From Panonychus citri (taxonomy: Eukaryota > Arthropoda > Arachnida > Trombidiformes > Tetranychidae), in assembly GCF_014898815.1 (NCBI RefSeq), contig NW_026515433.1:890501-954500 (forward strand): a stretch of 64,000 nucleotides of DNA, in the 5' to 3' direction. Under the pieces are notes generated by a model that saw nothing but the letters and a program-made list of their open reading frames with translations, did not search any database and had not been told where the DNA came from. A program made the translations under genes and the position numbers. Shown piece after piece: positions 49,073 through 59,315 of the stretch; positions within the stretch are counted from its first letter, which is position 1; the number at the start of each line of letters is the position of its first letter.

Positions 49073-51180
49073 GCGCGCTGTAAAAAAGCTTATCTGCGCA
49101 TGCGTACATAAAAATCTTTGAGACAGAATTTCTCATGAAGGGCTAGTCAGATTTTGTTCGTACTATTTTCCGTTTTGTAGGATTTTTGTGAATTTTTGAT
49201 ATAACCTCCTTGAATCCTTGGCTAATCTTTACCCAAAATTTCGACAAATCTTATTCAAGAATGTAGATTAAATTGTGAAAATTAAATTATTATTATTACT
49301 TTGATGATACTCAAAAAAATTAGTTTCAATTAATCGTGTTGATTAAAATCACTCAAGTAATTAAGTCAAAGTATCAATCACTCGTGAAAGTAGTTGAACA
49401 GTTGAACAGTTAATCATTAAATTAGTTTCGTTACAGTTTGATCAAGGTAATCATCATTAACTTAATCATCTTCATCGTCATCATAATATGAAAGGTGATC
49501 AATTTTAATTGTTCAATTATATTGATCAACAAATTGTACCTCAAATTAATTAGCAAACTTTCAACAATTAAAGTCTATTTATAAACACGAACCAACTGAA
49601 TGATAATTAATCTGTTATTTTGTTTTCACAATAAGCTCATTGATTTAATTTGATATCCATGAATTAATTGATAATCAAAGCAATTAGATAATTAAATACC
49701 AAGCTAATTATTTAGTGTTAATCATAACGAGTTCATCAATCGTTGATTAAACAATTAACCTGCAACCAATAATTATCATGAGTCTAAAGTATTCAAACCG
49801 GCTTGATCAAGTTGATTTGTTGATTTATTAATTACCAATAACAACAATTAACTAATTAAATGATTTATTGATCAACGGAAAAATTAAAAGTTACAATCAA
49901 ATTGTTTCAACCAAAATTGGATCAATTTTAATTTACTTTAATTTACTTTTTAAGATTAATGATAATTTTATCAAGGTCAATTTCAGCTAATTGTCAACCA
50001 TTGACCACAATCAACTGATTGTTATAACAATTAAGATCATGAGGCTTGTGGGTTTAGATTTTAAGTGAGGTCAGCAATTAGCAATTAATGAATCAATGAT
50101 TAGTTGATTACTGATCAATATGAATAATAAGCAGCAGAAAAAAAAGAAACGATTATCAAACAATTTAATCAACTAATGAGAGAGTAAAATCAATCAACTG
50201 ATCAATTGAATTAAACTATTGAGACCTTGTCAGATAATTATTACCAATAAATGAACAATCAATACAGTCAATGGATAAAATAATTTGCTCAATTAATGAA
50301 AGGTGGAGGGAGAAGATCAATTTGATTAACAATTTACTAATAACAACAATTAAAATCCAAAGTCAACAGCAAAAACGTAAACATCAACAATCGGATTAAC
50401 AATCAATCAAATTAAACAAAAATTAAACATTAAGAACAAGATTTACAATGTAAACGATTAACTGATTGCTGGTGATCAGTTAATTGTCTCGACAACGAGA
50501 GTGCCCATGACAAGCAACTACGCAATCATTAATCCAAATGATAATCAATCAATAAATCAATTGATTATCCGGGAATACAAATTGAAGAGGGAGACAAAGT
50601 TGATGACAGTCGTTGACAAAATAATTAGTTAATTAACTTGATCACTTTGCCATTTCCATGGAGTATAAATATAAGTTTCTTCAACAATTAAAAGGTTTCC
50701 ATTAGTGGATCAGAAATCGCCCTAATCATTTGAAAAATAAACAATATCAACAATTAGTAGTTAATTGAGATAGAAAAGTTGATCACAATTAACCAATTCC
50801 AACAACGGAAGGAGATTAATTGTCTCTAATTTAGTTAAATAATCGATATTCAAAATTGATTCTTTATTTACCTTTTTTTCACTCATGTTAATTGTTCACA
50901 AACAGAACAATCAATTAAAATCAATACTCTTGATTATCTGTGCTTAAGTCAACCAGTTTCATCTTGTTGGTTCATCATCCTCATCATCAACTAATCATCA
51001 CAATCAACTAATCATCATCTTTTTTGGTTCTTCTTTTGCTCAATATCATTTGCTCAATTCTTGTTGTCGTGGTTGTTGGTGGAGTCTCACTTTTCGCTTC
51101 TTTCTCCTTAATTGTTGTTGATTTGAATACCTTAATTTACGTTGATTGAGATCGCAAATTGATCCAACAATTAGTTAATC
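49073..51180. other. Spacer with GC-rich patch, then AT-rich upstream region
   Basis: 49070-49105 holds ATGCGCGC and CTGCGCATGCGTAC, the latter resembling an NRF-1 palindrome (GCGCATGCGC), unusual in this AT-rich DNA. The remainder is AT-rich. CATC-rich tracts lie at about 49455-49490 and 50966-51020; the second is 160-215 bp before the small gene at 51181. Confidence 0.45.
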
Positions 51181-51975
51181 ATGTCCTCCATTCCATGTGC
51201 TACTTATAGTGCTTCAAAGGTCCATGAATATGTTAGGAAAGACCAGAAAGGAGGAAAAAAACATTCGATGAAAGATATTAACTACACTGGTTCTTGTAAG
51301 TAATCAATCAGAGTTTCAATCACAATTAACCAAATTCAGTCTTTGCTACACCTAAATTAGTGATCAACTCTGATCATCGGCTAATTTAACTAATAACAAT
51401 GAGGAAAACAAAATTAGAAACAACTTGAAAAGTATCAGTGTTTGAATACAATCAGTTGTTTCTCAATTATTGTTACGCCATGAATTGTTAGTTTTTCAAG
51501 GTAATTAGCTAATTATGTTGATTACTTACCTGTGGTAATTAATTAACGATAAACGTTTTATTCAATCAAATAATCAACTATCAACAATACACAGTTTTAC
51601 AATGGCTTTTAACATTTTAACATCCTATTGGTGATTGATTTTAATTTGGTTTGGCAAAACTCATTTCTTTTCATTCAATTGTTGCTAATTGTTCATTTTT
51701 TTTCACCCAATTTAGTTACCCTGTTTGCTGAAACTCAGGAGGAACCACAATATCATTACAATCATAAACTAATGAACAGTATTTGGGGATTGTACAACCA
51801 GTATGCACCTCAAGCTTTTCAGAAAAACCAAGAAGTTAATATGAGCCTCTCATTGGTCCCGGGAATGACCAGGTAAGCATTTTAATTGTTTCCATTTAGT
51901 TTAATCGATCTAATTGTGAATTAACTGTTTTCTCTGTTAATTAGCAATCTACTGGCACCCGGGACATTACATTGA
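51181..51975 (+). CDS. Small three-exon gene, unrecognised product
   Basis: Proposed exons 51181-51295, 51716-51872 and 51945-51975 (GTAAGT..TTAG and GTAAGC..TTAG), with phases 1 and 2 that agree, giving about 100 residues ending TSNLLAPGTLH. AATAAA signals lie about 110-130 bp after the stop, near 52087-52104. The protein is hydrophilic, with no signal peptide or membrane segment. It is basic near residues 20-32 (RKDQKGGKKHSMKD) and Tyr/Gln/Asn-rich in the middle (EEPQYHYNHKLMNSIWGLYNQYAPQAF). I do not recognise a family. Matching splice phases, a terminal poly(A) signal and codon-like composition argue that it is real. The upstream CATC-rich tract fits a promoter like those of its neighbours. 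It could be a lineage-restricted or fast-evolving gene. Confidence 0.55.
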
Positions 51976-52524
51976 GGTGATAACTCCATTGGCACGAAGT
52001 ATCCGGTTGATGGTTAATCATCCTCATCATTTTCCATTTTCTCTGGTTCTTTATTATCATTTTACTCTTAATTGTTAATTATTCTCAATAAAATACCAAT
52101 AAAGTGATCAGTAAATTGTGAAAATGTAAATGAAATCGCTCTGTCCTGCGTCGATTTTTTCCCCCTGAAACTTAATTAAACATTTAATTTCTTAATTTCA
52201 ACTAATTTCTCTTTTTTTTCATTCCACTGTCTCTTTATATTTGAATTCGCATCCAGAGATATTTTCTTTCTCAATCTCTCAATTATGATGATTTATCTTT
52301 ATCGAGCTAAATACTCAACGAGTCTCTCTCTCATTGGTAATTGAAGATTAATCAGAAAACGATGATGATGATTGGTTGATGATTGTTGAGTTTTAGGCTC
52401 ATAAGTCCAAGGAAGTTGATGATATGATAGTGATCATAGAAATGATCATTTCCTTTTTTGCTTGAAAATTGATTCCAAGAAACATAATTGACATCATTAA
52501 TTTTCGCAATATCAAAACAATAAA
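51976..52524. other. Spacer between convergent small gene and COG2
   Basis: Contains the poly(A) signals of the upstream gene and the COG2 3' flank. I looked for a missing COG2 C-terminal exon on the minus strand here and saw none. Confidence 0.5.
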
Positions 52525-54126
52525 TTAGGTTAGATTTTTATTCACTAGACATTCCTTGGTTAATTTAACTATATTGGGTAGACCTGTTCGAGCGAGTTCA
52601 ATTAATCCATAATCTAAGGATTCTTTCAATAGTTTCTCATCAAAGTTACTCGGTTTTAAGGGTAACACTATTTTCGGGTAAATATTTTCAATCTCTGTTA
52701 CCGTTTTCTCTGATTGGGAGAAAATGGTTGAAACCAATGAGGTTTTCAATCGAGATGATTCAATTGGCGAGGTGACATTTCCAATAACCATATCCGATAA
52801 TTGTATTGTCCTTAACCAAACGGTACATCGAGCAATCAATTGTAAAGTTAATTTCCAAAAGGGTATAAACAATGGTGGCAGATAAACATCCTTGGTTGAC
52901 CAGCATTCGTTGATTGACCGGAGTAATTCAATTAATGGAGGAATGATAAACTTTGGTTCCTCTTGGGGTTGATAAGTGTACGATTGTTTCAGTGAATATT
53001 CAAATCTTGAGGCAATCTCTTGAAATCTAATACGGAAATAAATTTGAATGTTGAATTTCCTGGTTAATAGATTGAGTTGACAATTTGATGAGATTTTGTC
53101 TCCACTGTCGACATCGGTTTTTAGAGAGTCTAAAAATTTAACGGTTGCTGTGTAATTGGAATGAAATTGATCAGGATTACCGGAGGCAAATAGTGATGGA
53201 CTTTGAAGTGTTAAAGATGTAACCACCTCATTCCAGATACGATTGATAAACCAGGCAGCACATTCAGTTTCAAGATAAAAAAATACATTCAATTGACTGG
53301 TGAGAACATTTTTGATATCGTTGAAAAATTTTTCTGTTCCCAAGGCTTCCAATCTTGACTCTGATATAACAGAAATTAGATAAGGTCTAATCTTGGTGAT
53401 TAAAATTTTCTCTAGAACATTTAATTGTCCGTTGAGAAGGAATATTGTGTAAAGACGTTCAATTGTATCTCCTTCCGAACAAGATATTGCTCGGGTGAAT
53501 GCTTTTTCCAAAATTCGTCGAACTCTTTCTGATAACAATTTAGATCTTGACTCTAAGTCTCCAGATGAAAAGATCACTGTTGGTCCAGAATTGTTGAATT
53601 CTAAGTTGACAATTATTTCCTCCATTTGAATGGCAATCCTTTCAATCAGGTTGATATCTGTTGCATTGGTTTCACCATTTTCAATGGTATCACAGAGATT
53701 TTCAACCTTTTGCATATTTCGGTGAACATTTAACATGGATTCAATTTTTTTTCTCTTAACTCGTGTAAACTGCAATTGTTTCATCCTCTCGGTAATCTCA
53801 CCAAGAGCAGAACTAAAATTTGATTCAACCAATTTAATATCATTTTGCATACTTTCCAACGGTTCAATTAGCTTAGTAATATTAGTGCCAAGACCAACCA
53901 AATCATCCATAAGGTTGATAAAATCACTATAATCTTCATTGATGGTATCAATAAGGGCAACTCGACAAGCTTTTAGATAACTATTAAGATCTTGTCTTAA
54001 TTGTTCTAGTGAGATATCATTCCGATGATTTTTAATAAAATCATCTACCGTAAAATTATCCTCAAGAAATTCATCACCAGAGAAACAAAATCCTTCACTA
54101 ACTGGAGGTAAGGAATTAACATCCAT
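52525..54126 (-). CDS. COG2: Conserved oligomeric Golgi complex subunit 2
   Basis: Lobe A subunit of the COG Golgi tether. Single exon of 533 residues from the ATG at 54126 (upstream frame lacks ATG). The N-terminus matches COG2: LCF-like FCFSGDEFLEDNFTVDDFIKNHRNDISLEQLRQDLNSYLKACRVALIDTINEDYSDFINLMDDLVGLG, then coiled-coil (about 75-130) and helical domains. The C-end stops at LTKECLVNKNLT, about 200 residues earlier than the roughly 740-residue human protein. No continuation was found in other frames downstream, so the gene is either truly short here or its last exon is too diverged to see. A CACTAGCGCCATCTAGTG element lies about 220 bp upstream. COG6 is 11 kb away on the same strand. Confidence 0.9.
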   Translation of the reverse strand: MDVNSLPPVSEGFCFSGDEFLEDNFTVDDFIKNHRNDISLEQLRQDLNSYLKACRVALIDTINEDYSDFINLMDDLVGLGTNITKLIEPLESMQNDIKLVESNFSSALGEITERMKQLQFTRVKRKKIESMLNVHRNMQKVENLCDTIENGETNATDINLIERIAIQMEEIIVNLEFNNSGPTVIFSSGDLESRSKLLSERVRRILEKAFTRAISCSEGDTIERLYTIFLLNGQLNVLEKILITKIRPYLISVISESRLEALGTEKFFNDIKNVLTSQLNVFFYLETECAAWFINRIWNEVVTSLTLQSPSLFASGNPDQFHSNYTATVKFLDSLKTDVDSGDKISSNCQLNLLTRKFNIQIYFRIRFQEIASRFEYSLKQSYTYQPQEEPKFIIPPLIELLRSINECWSTKDVYLPPLFIPFWKLTLQLIARCTVWLRTIQLSDMVIGNVTSPIESSRLKTSLVSTIFSQSEKTVTEIENIYPKIVLPLKPSNFDEKLLKESLDYGLIELARTGLPNIVKLTKECLVNKNLT

Positions 54127-54345
54127 CGTCACGAGAATGTTTTAACCAAACGCCATTCAGAACCAATTCAATCAAGATGAACACCTAAAGATAACGCAAG
54201 TAAAAATAAAGATAAATAATTAATCCAATTGTTAAAATAAAACTAAAACAAATAATTAAACAAAAACAAAACAACAAAACAACAAAAATTCAAAACCGAA
54301 ATTCAGAAAACCGATCAGATGTTTTGACGTAGAATTTTTGCGAAA

Positions 54346-54363
54346 CACTAGCGCCATCTAGTG
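54346..54363. promoter_or_regulatory. Palindromic CACTAG-CGCCAT-CTAGTG promoter element
   Basis: CACTAG and CTAGTG are exact reverse complements around CGCCAT. The embedded GCGCCATCTAGTG word resembles CTCF-type sites of other animals. It lies 220 bp upstream of COG2 and about 870 bp upstream of the divergent small gene. Confidence 0.45.
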
Positions 54364-55234
54364 TTCGATTTCCAAACTAATTGTAGGAAAAAAATTTTCC
54401 ACCAAAAGGTAAACACAAACACTTTTTGTCCGAAACGTTTTTAAATTGATCAACAACAATTAGCAAGAGAATCGTTTTTATTTCTTAATTAAAGTAAGTC
54501 AATTGTTTTCCAATTGGACCCAACCCTTAACCCTTTGCAATCACATCGATTTTGTTTATTTTCCCTTCTTGTTTTAACCTCCAAATGATATTTGATTTGA
54601 TGTTTGTGTTTGATAAAAGCGTTGGTGTATCATAAGGGTTTAGTGAGAAATTATTTATCTAAACTTAATTAGCTTTTTGGTTAATTACATTTGGATACAA
54701 TGTGAATATCAATTAGTGTATATGCCTTTTTGTTAGAAACACTCACTAATATTAACATAATAATCATATAGTCTGTTTATTTGTTGCCTCATTTATTTAC
54801 TAATCAATAAGATGAGATGATTGTAACAGCAACAAGATTATCCTGAACACTGGAAGCAAACTGTTAATTAGTCAATGATTAGAGTCTTAAACAACCATTA
54901 TGCTACCAGAATGTAAACAATTAACCTTTTATCTAACTTTTTATCTCAACAATTAGCTGGTTAATTAGACATTTGATCAGTCCCAGAGTATTGAAGCTAC
55001 TTGTTATTAGACTTTATTGTCTTCCTATTCAGAACTGATTGTTATTAACAATTAACAACATTTCTCGATCAATTGTTTATTCATTAATTTATTTTCTTTC
55101 ACCTCCATGAACATTAACATTCTCATTAAAATTGATTGATGAATTTAATCAATTTCCTTCACAATCAATAACCTAATTTGTTTCCATTCAACTTAACCAA
55201 TTCTTTTGTTTTTAATTTTCTTAATTGCAATTAG
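54364..55234. other. Divergent upstream region of COG2 and the small membrane-protein gene
   Basis: AT-rich, no coding region seen. A TTAATTGCAATTAG stretch ends directly at the ATG at 55235 and could be a splice acceptor, so a 5' non-coding exon of the next gene may lie here. Confidence 0.45.
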
Positions 55235-55498
55235 ATGGGTCGAAGCGAGATAATTATGAATACTTTGGGTGCCTTCGTTGTTTTTGGCTTCTTTTCGTTG
55301 ATGTTTTCTTCAAACAATATTCGTGATGATGTTTTGGTAAGAAAGTTAATCTACGACTAATTACCGAATTCTAATCAATTCCAATAATCCCATCAATAGA
55401 AATATCAAGAAAACGATCCAAGGAAAGTCGATAAAAACTCTCAAATAATGAAGATATTAAAAAATTCGGAACAATCAAAGGAACCAGTTTATCGATGA
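55235..55498 (+). CDS. Small single-pass membrane protein, possibly UQCC3-like
   Basis: Two exons, 55235-55336 and 55400-55498 (63-bp intron, GTAAGA..ATAG, phase 0), giving 66 residues. One hydrophobic segment (about residues 9-26, LGAFVVFGFFSLMF) follows a short N-terminus. The rest is charged, with KYQENDPRKVDKNSQIMKIL. The layout (N-terminal anchor, then a QDPR-containing helix) recalls UQCC3, a complex III assembly factor of the mitochondrial inner membrane, but the similarity is weak and I would not assert it. Other small mitochondrial or ER membrane proteins fit equally well. Support for being real comes from matching splice phases and clean signals. Confidence 0.5.
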
Positions 55499-57711
55499 AC
55501 AATCAATTTATCGTTTCTCTCATCAATCGGATTAACGCAAACAATTAACCAGCAATCATCAACTTCGCTCATTGAATGGATTTTACTCTTCCAATGGTTG
55601 ATTAATATGATATTACAATAGGTGGAAAACCTTAGTAAAGTAAATCAATTACAATCAATTTTAATTGTAAACATAATTTAAAGATTATCATCAACAATAT
55701 CCTGTTGTTTATCATCTTGATGATAAAAGATGAGGATGAACAAAAAAGGAGGAGGATAAATGATGAAAGGAACCATGAATTAACCGGAAGAGTAATAATA
55801 ACATAGCTTTTAATGATATTTTAAACTTAATTAGATTGTTAACAATTTACTATTCTTGTTTCCATTTCCTCAATTTGATAATCAAATTTAATGATTGTTT
55901 AAACAAACATTGTTAGCTCAGTGTCTTCATTAAGCTGAGAACCAGAATTTATTTATTATTATATTTTATAAGAAAACAGTTAATTGTATTATCCTAAACT
56001 GTTAATCAAACCAATTAACAGATCAATTGATCAGCTTTTCATCATTTGAGACATCAAATTGTTTCATTAAATTGAACAACTCTGTTCACAATCAATATCA
56101 TATGTTATTGATACTTAGTCTCAGTTGAAATAAATTGATCACAACTGATTACGCCCAACAATTAATGATTTAACTTTCATCACAATAATTTAATGATAAT
56201 CATTGGAATAGAGGTCAAGCCGAGTATATATTTCAACTAAATTAACCATGATCCATGATAAATCAATCTTATTCAGGGTTGGAACAATTTAATGAAAGTG
56301 ATTAACTGAACAACTCAAAAAATCTCAACGATCCCAAACAATTAACTCTTAATTAAGAAAGAAACAAATTGATCATCGATTATCATTAGATATAAATTGA
56401 AAGTCACTGAATTAAAATGACGATTATTATGATAATCAAATTAATCGTCAACGATGATACCAAATAAAAACCTCAACCACACAATTAACTGATTAACACT
56501 AACAAAGCAATTAACTTTATCTAAAATAAGGTAACATTGATAATCCAAGAAATTAGCCAAAGTGATTAAAAGATAATCACAATCAACTTTAATAATTGTC
56601 TCTCGAATCAAAATCCCACCATTAAAATGATTTAAACCCAATCAAAAGGAAAACACATGACAATTAATAATTAACAATTTTCTGTCTAATTGTAACCTAA
56701 CAAAATTGAAGAAAACCGTTAATTACTAATTTGGAGAAACTAATTGTCATCGAAATGAATAGTTAACATTAACCTGAAGCAATCGGAATAACAATCAACT
56801 TAAATTACGAATTCGAGTTAATTGTCTTAGATAATCAAATACTCGGATGATAATTCATTCAATTGATTCTCTCACTACCTCGCCCTGTCTTCTCTTACTT
56901 TTCTCTTACTCTTCTTTCTCTCATCTTCCCTTATCTTCCTCTTTCTTTTTTCTCTTTCTTTCCAAAGTGTAGGTTGAGAATAGAGTTTGTTGTCTATCGT
57001 TTTTTGCTTCTTCTCTTCCTTTGCCTTTCCTTTTCTCTCTCTCTCTCCTTTTACATTCCAATTCTAAACTAGGTTCTTATCCTCCTCATCCTTTCATCAT
57101 CTCCATCATCACCAGTTTCCATTTGTATTAATTGTTTTTCTCCAATTTAAATTGTTCTCACCTTGATTGTTTCTCTATTTTTGATATTCACCATTGCGGA
57201 AGAGGCTTTAATCTAACTATGATCAGAGATGAAACCAGTTTACAAATAAATCTGTTAATTACTCATTTACATTTATCCGAATCAAGTTTATCTTCCTCCC
57301 ACTTTAATATCCTCTGTCATCTGATTGCTAATTGTCCTACTAAAAGTGTACCTCTTACAACCTCCAGTTACCGTGTTAATTATTGTATTAATTACTATTA
57401 TTGGTCCAACAACAACAACCATGGTGATATTGATTGTTACCATTGCCTTCATCAACCTTTGGTCAACCGAATCTTCAATCAAGCAAAACCTTTGATAATC
57501 AACAGTTGGAAACATTTGTCTATTTTATTCAATTTAACTCAATTAATTGCTTGTTATTACCATTTATCTTCACCTTTATTAGTATTATATCAATTGTTAT
57601 CATCGTCATCATCATTGAAACCTTTGGCTTTGTTTGTTATTATTGTACTTTTATCATCATCTTTGTTGATACATAAACAAGAATCTGTGAAAGATAAACA
57701 AGTAAACAAAC
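55499..57711. other. 2.2-kb upstream region and leader of the dlg gene
   Basis: 55499-56860 is AT-rich and non-coding. 56880-57070 is pyrimidine-rich and 57079-57115 CATC-rich, plausibly the promoter. A frame open from 57132, with its first ATG at 57219, runs past the dlg start (see the next entry). PDZ1/PDZ2 coding exons of a full-length Discs-large were looked for and not seen. Confidence 0.45.
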
Positions 57712-57734
57712 ATGTCAAACCTGAGACCAGGTAA
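57219..57734 (+). other. Long upstream ORF overlapping the dlg start codon
   Basis: 171 codons from ATG to stop in a frame different from dlg, ending 22 bases inside it. It would encode a Leu/Ile/Ser/His/Asn-rich product with a hydrophobic stretch near its end (LALFVIIVLLSSSLL). No family is recognised and its composition is that of AT-rich leader sequence, so it may be chance. If translated it would repress or reroute initiation at dlg. Confidence 0.25.
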
Positions 57735-59315
57735 AAATGTTTCATCTTCAACCTCTAAATTGCAATCAACCCTTAATTCATCATCATCTTCACCACCCAC
57801 AAGTTCATCTAAAGTGAAAAATGATGTTCCAAAAGGATTAAGGTCAGTTAAATTATCCAAAGGTCCTTCAGGTTTAGGGTTTAACATTGTTGGTGGAGAG
57901 GATGGTGAGGGAATCTTCATTTCTTTCCTTCTCGCCGGTGGACCCGCTGATTTATCCGGTAAATTACATAAAGGAGATCAAATAATCTCAGTGAATGGAA
58001 TTGACCTTGGCGGATGTACCCATGAGGAAGCCGCTGGAATCCTTAAAGCATCAACCGGAGAGATAATCCTTCTAGTTGAATATCATCCAGATGATTATGC
58101 AAGATTTGAAAAGAAAATGGTAGAGATGAGAGAAGGATTAATTCTGAATAATGTTTCCGGTAACCTGATAACCCGAACCAAGCGAAGCCTCTTTGTCCGA
58201 GCTCTTTTTAATTATGACCCAACACGTGATTCTGGTTTACCAAGTCGTGGATTGGCCTTCTCATTTGGTGATATTCTCAATGTGATCAATGCCTCGGACG
58301 ATGAATGGTGGCAAGCGAAAAGGATTAATCCAGGAGGAGGACAAGAGAGCACTTTTGGTATTATCCCTTCGAAGGGGAGGGTGGAAAAGAAAGAGAAAGC
58401 CCGTTTAAAGTATGTCAAATTCTCGGACAGTGGTGACCACAGTTCCACGGATGGAAAGAAATCAAGTTCCGGCTTATTGGTGGAAAAGAAGAGGAAAAAT
58501 TTTTCCTTCTCTAAAATATTAGCCTTCATTAGATCAAAAGATAATGACAAAGATCTTAGTGCAAGTAAAGATTTTTCTCTCTCAAAGGATGGTCATCATT
58601 TCTCATCATCTGAATCAAATCTTGGTGCTGGACCCAAAACTGGAAGCGTGAAAATGATAAAATTAAAGATGAAACTGTTAACTTAATATTTTCATATGAA
58701 TCTGTAGTTAGACAGACCATTGACTATATAAGACCAGTTATAATTTTGGGTCCTTTTAAAGATAAATTTAACGACGATTTAATTGCAATGCATCCTGATA
58801 AATTTTGTGCCTGTGTACCACATACAACACGATTAGCCCGTGACAATGAGCTCGATGGACGTGATTATTATTTTGTCTCTCGAGAAACCATGGAGAAAGA
58901 TATTGCTGCCAATCTATTCATCGAAGCTGAATCTGATATTTATAATGATAATCTTTATGGCACTTCGATTGCTTCGGTTAAATCGATTGCCGGTTCTTTT
59001 ACCACTGGACGTCATTGTGTTCTCGATGTTGGCATAAGTTCAGTTCGAAGGCTTCAATCAAGTGGACTGTTCCCAATTGTTATCCTAATAAAACCTAAAT
59101 CCGTTGAATCTTTAATGGAGATTAATAAAAGATTAACTTGGGATCAGGCGAAATTATTGTTTGACAAGAATATCAAAATGGAACAAGAATTTGCTGATCA
59201 TTTTACCGCAATTATATCAGGATTTACGCTCGATGAACTTTTAGCTAAAATTGTATTGATCATTGATGAATATCGTGGACCAGAAATTTGGATACCATCA
59301 AAGGAAGAGATTTAA
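57712..59315 (+). CDS. dlg1: Discs-large-type MAGUK with PDZ3-SH3-GK only, one frame break
   Basis: Scaffold protein of cell junctions and synapses. Ser-rich N-end (1-40), then a PDZ domain (about 45-130: GLGFNIVGGEDGEGIFISFLLAGGPADLSG, the near-invariant PDZ3 of DLG) followed by the DLG-specific YARFEKKMVEMRE link. Next come SH3 (RSLFVRALFNYDPTRDSGLPSRGLAF.. NASDDEWWQAKR), a basic hook and Ser-rich insert, and a guanylate-kinase-like domain (RPVIILGPFKDKFNDDL, CVPHTTR, YFVSRETMEKD, IKPKSVESLMEINKRLT, WIPSKEEI). Length is about 534 residues, intronless. No L27, PDZ1 or PDZ2 lies upstream in the window. The frame changes once between 58614 and 58660: one base is missing, after which ENDKIKDETVNLIFSYESV continues. 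No intron fits there. Confidence 0.9.

Noticed and set aside
48633..49136. 167-codon antisense ORF of Arg/Lys/Glu runs
   Set aside because: It is the reverse complement of a CT simple repeat; the composition is fully explained by the repeat and there is no non-repeat coding segment.
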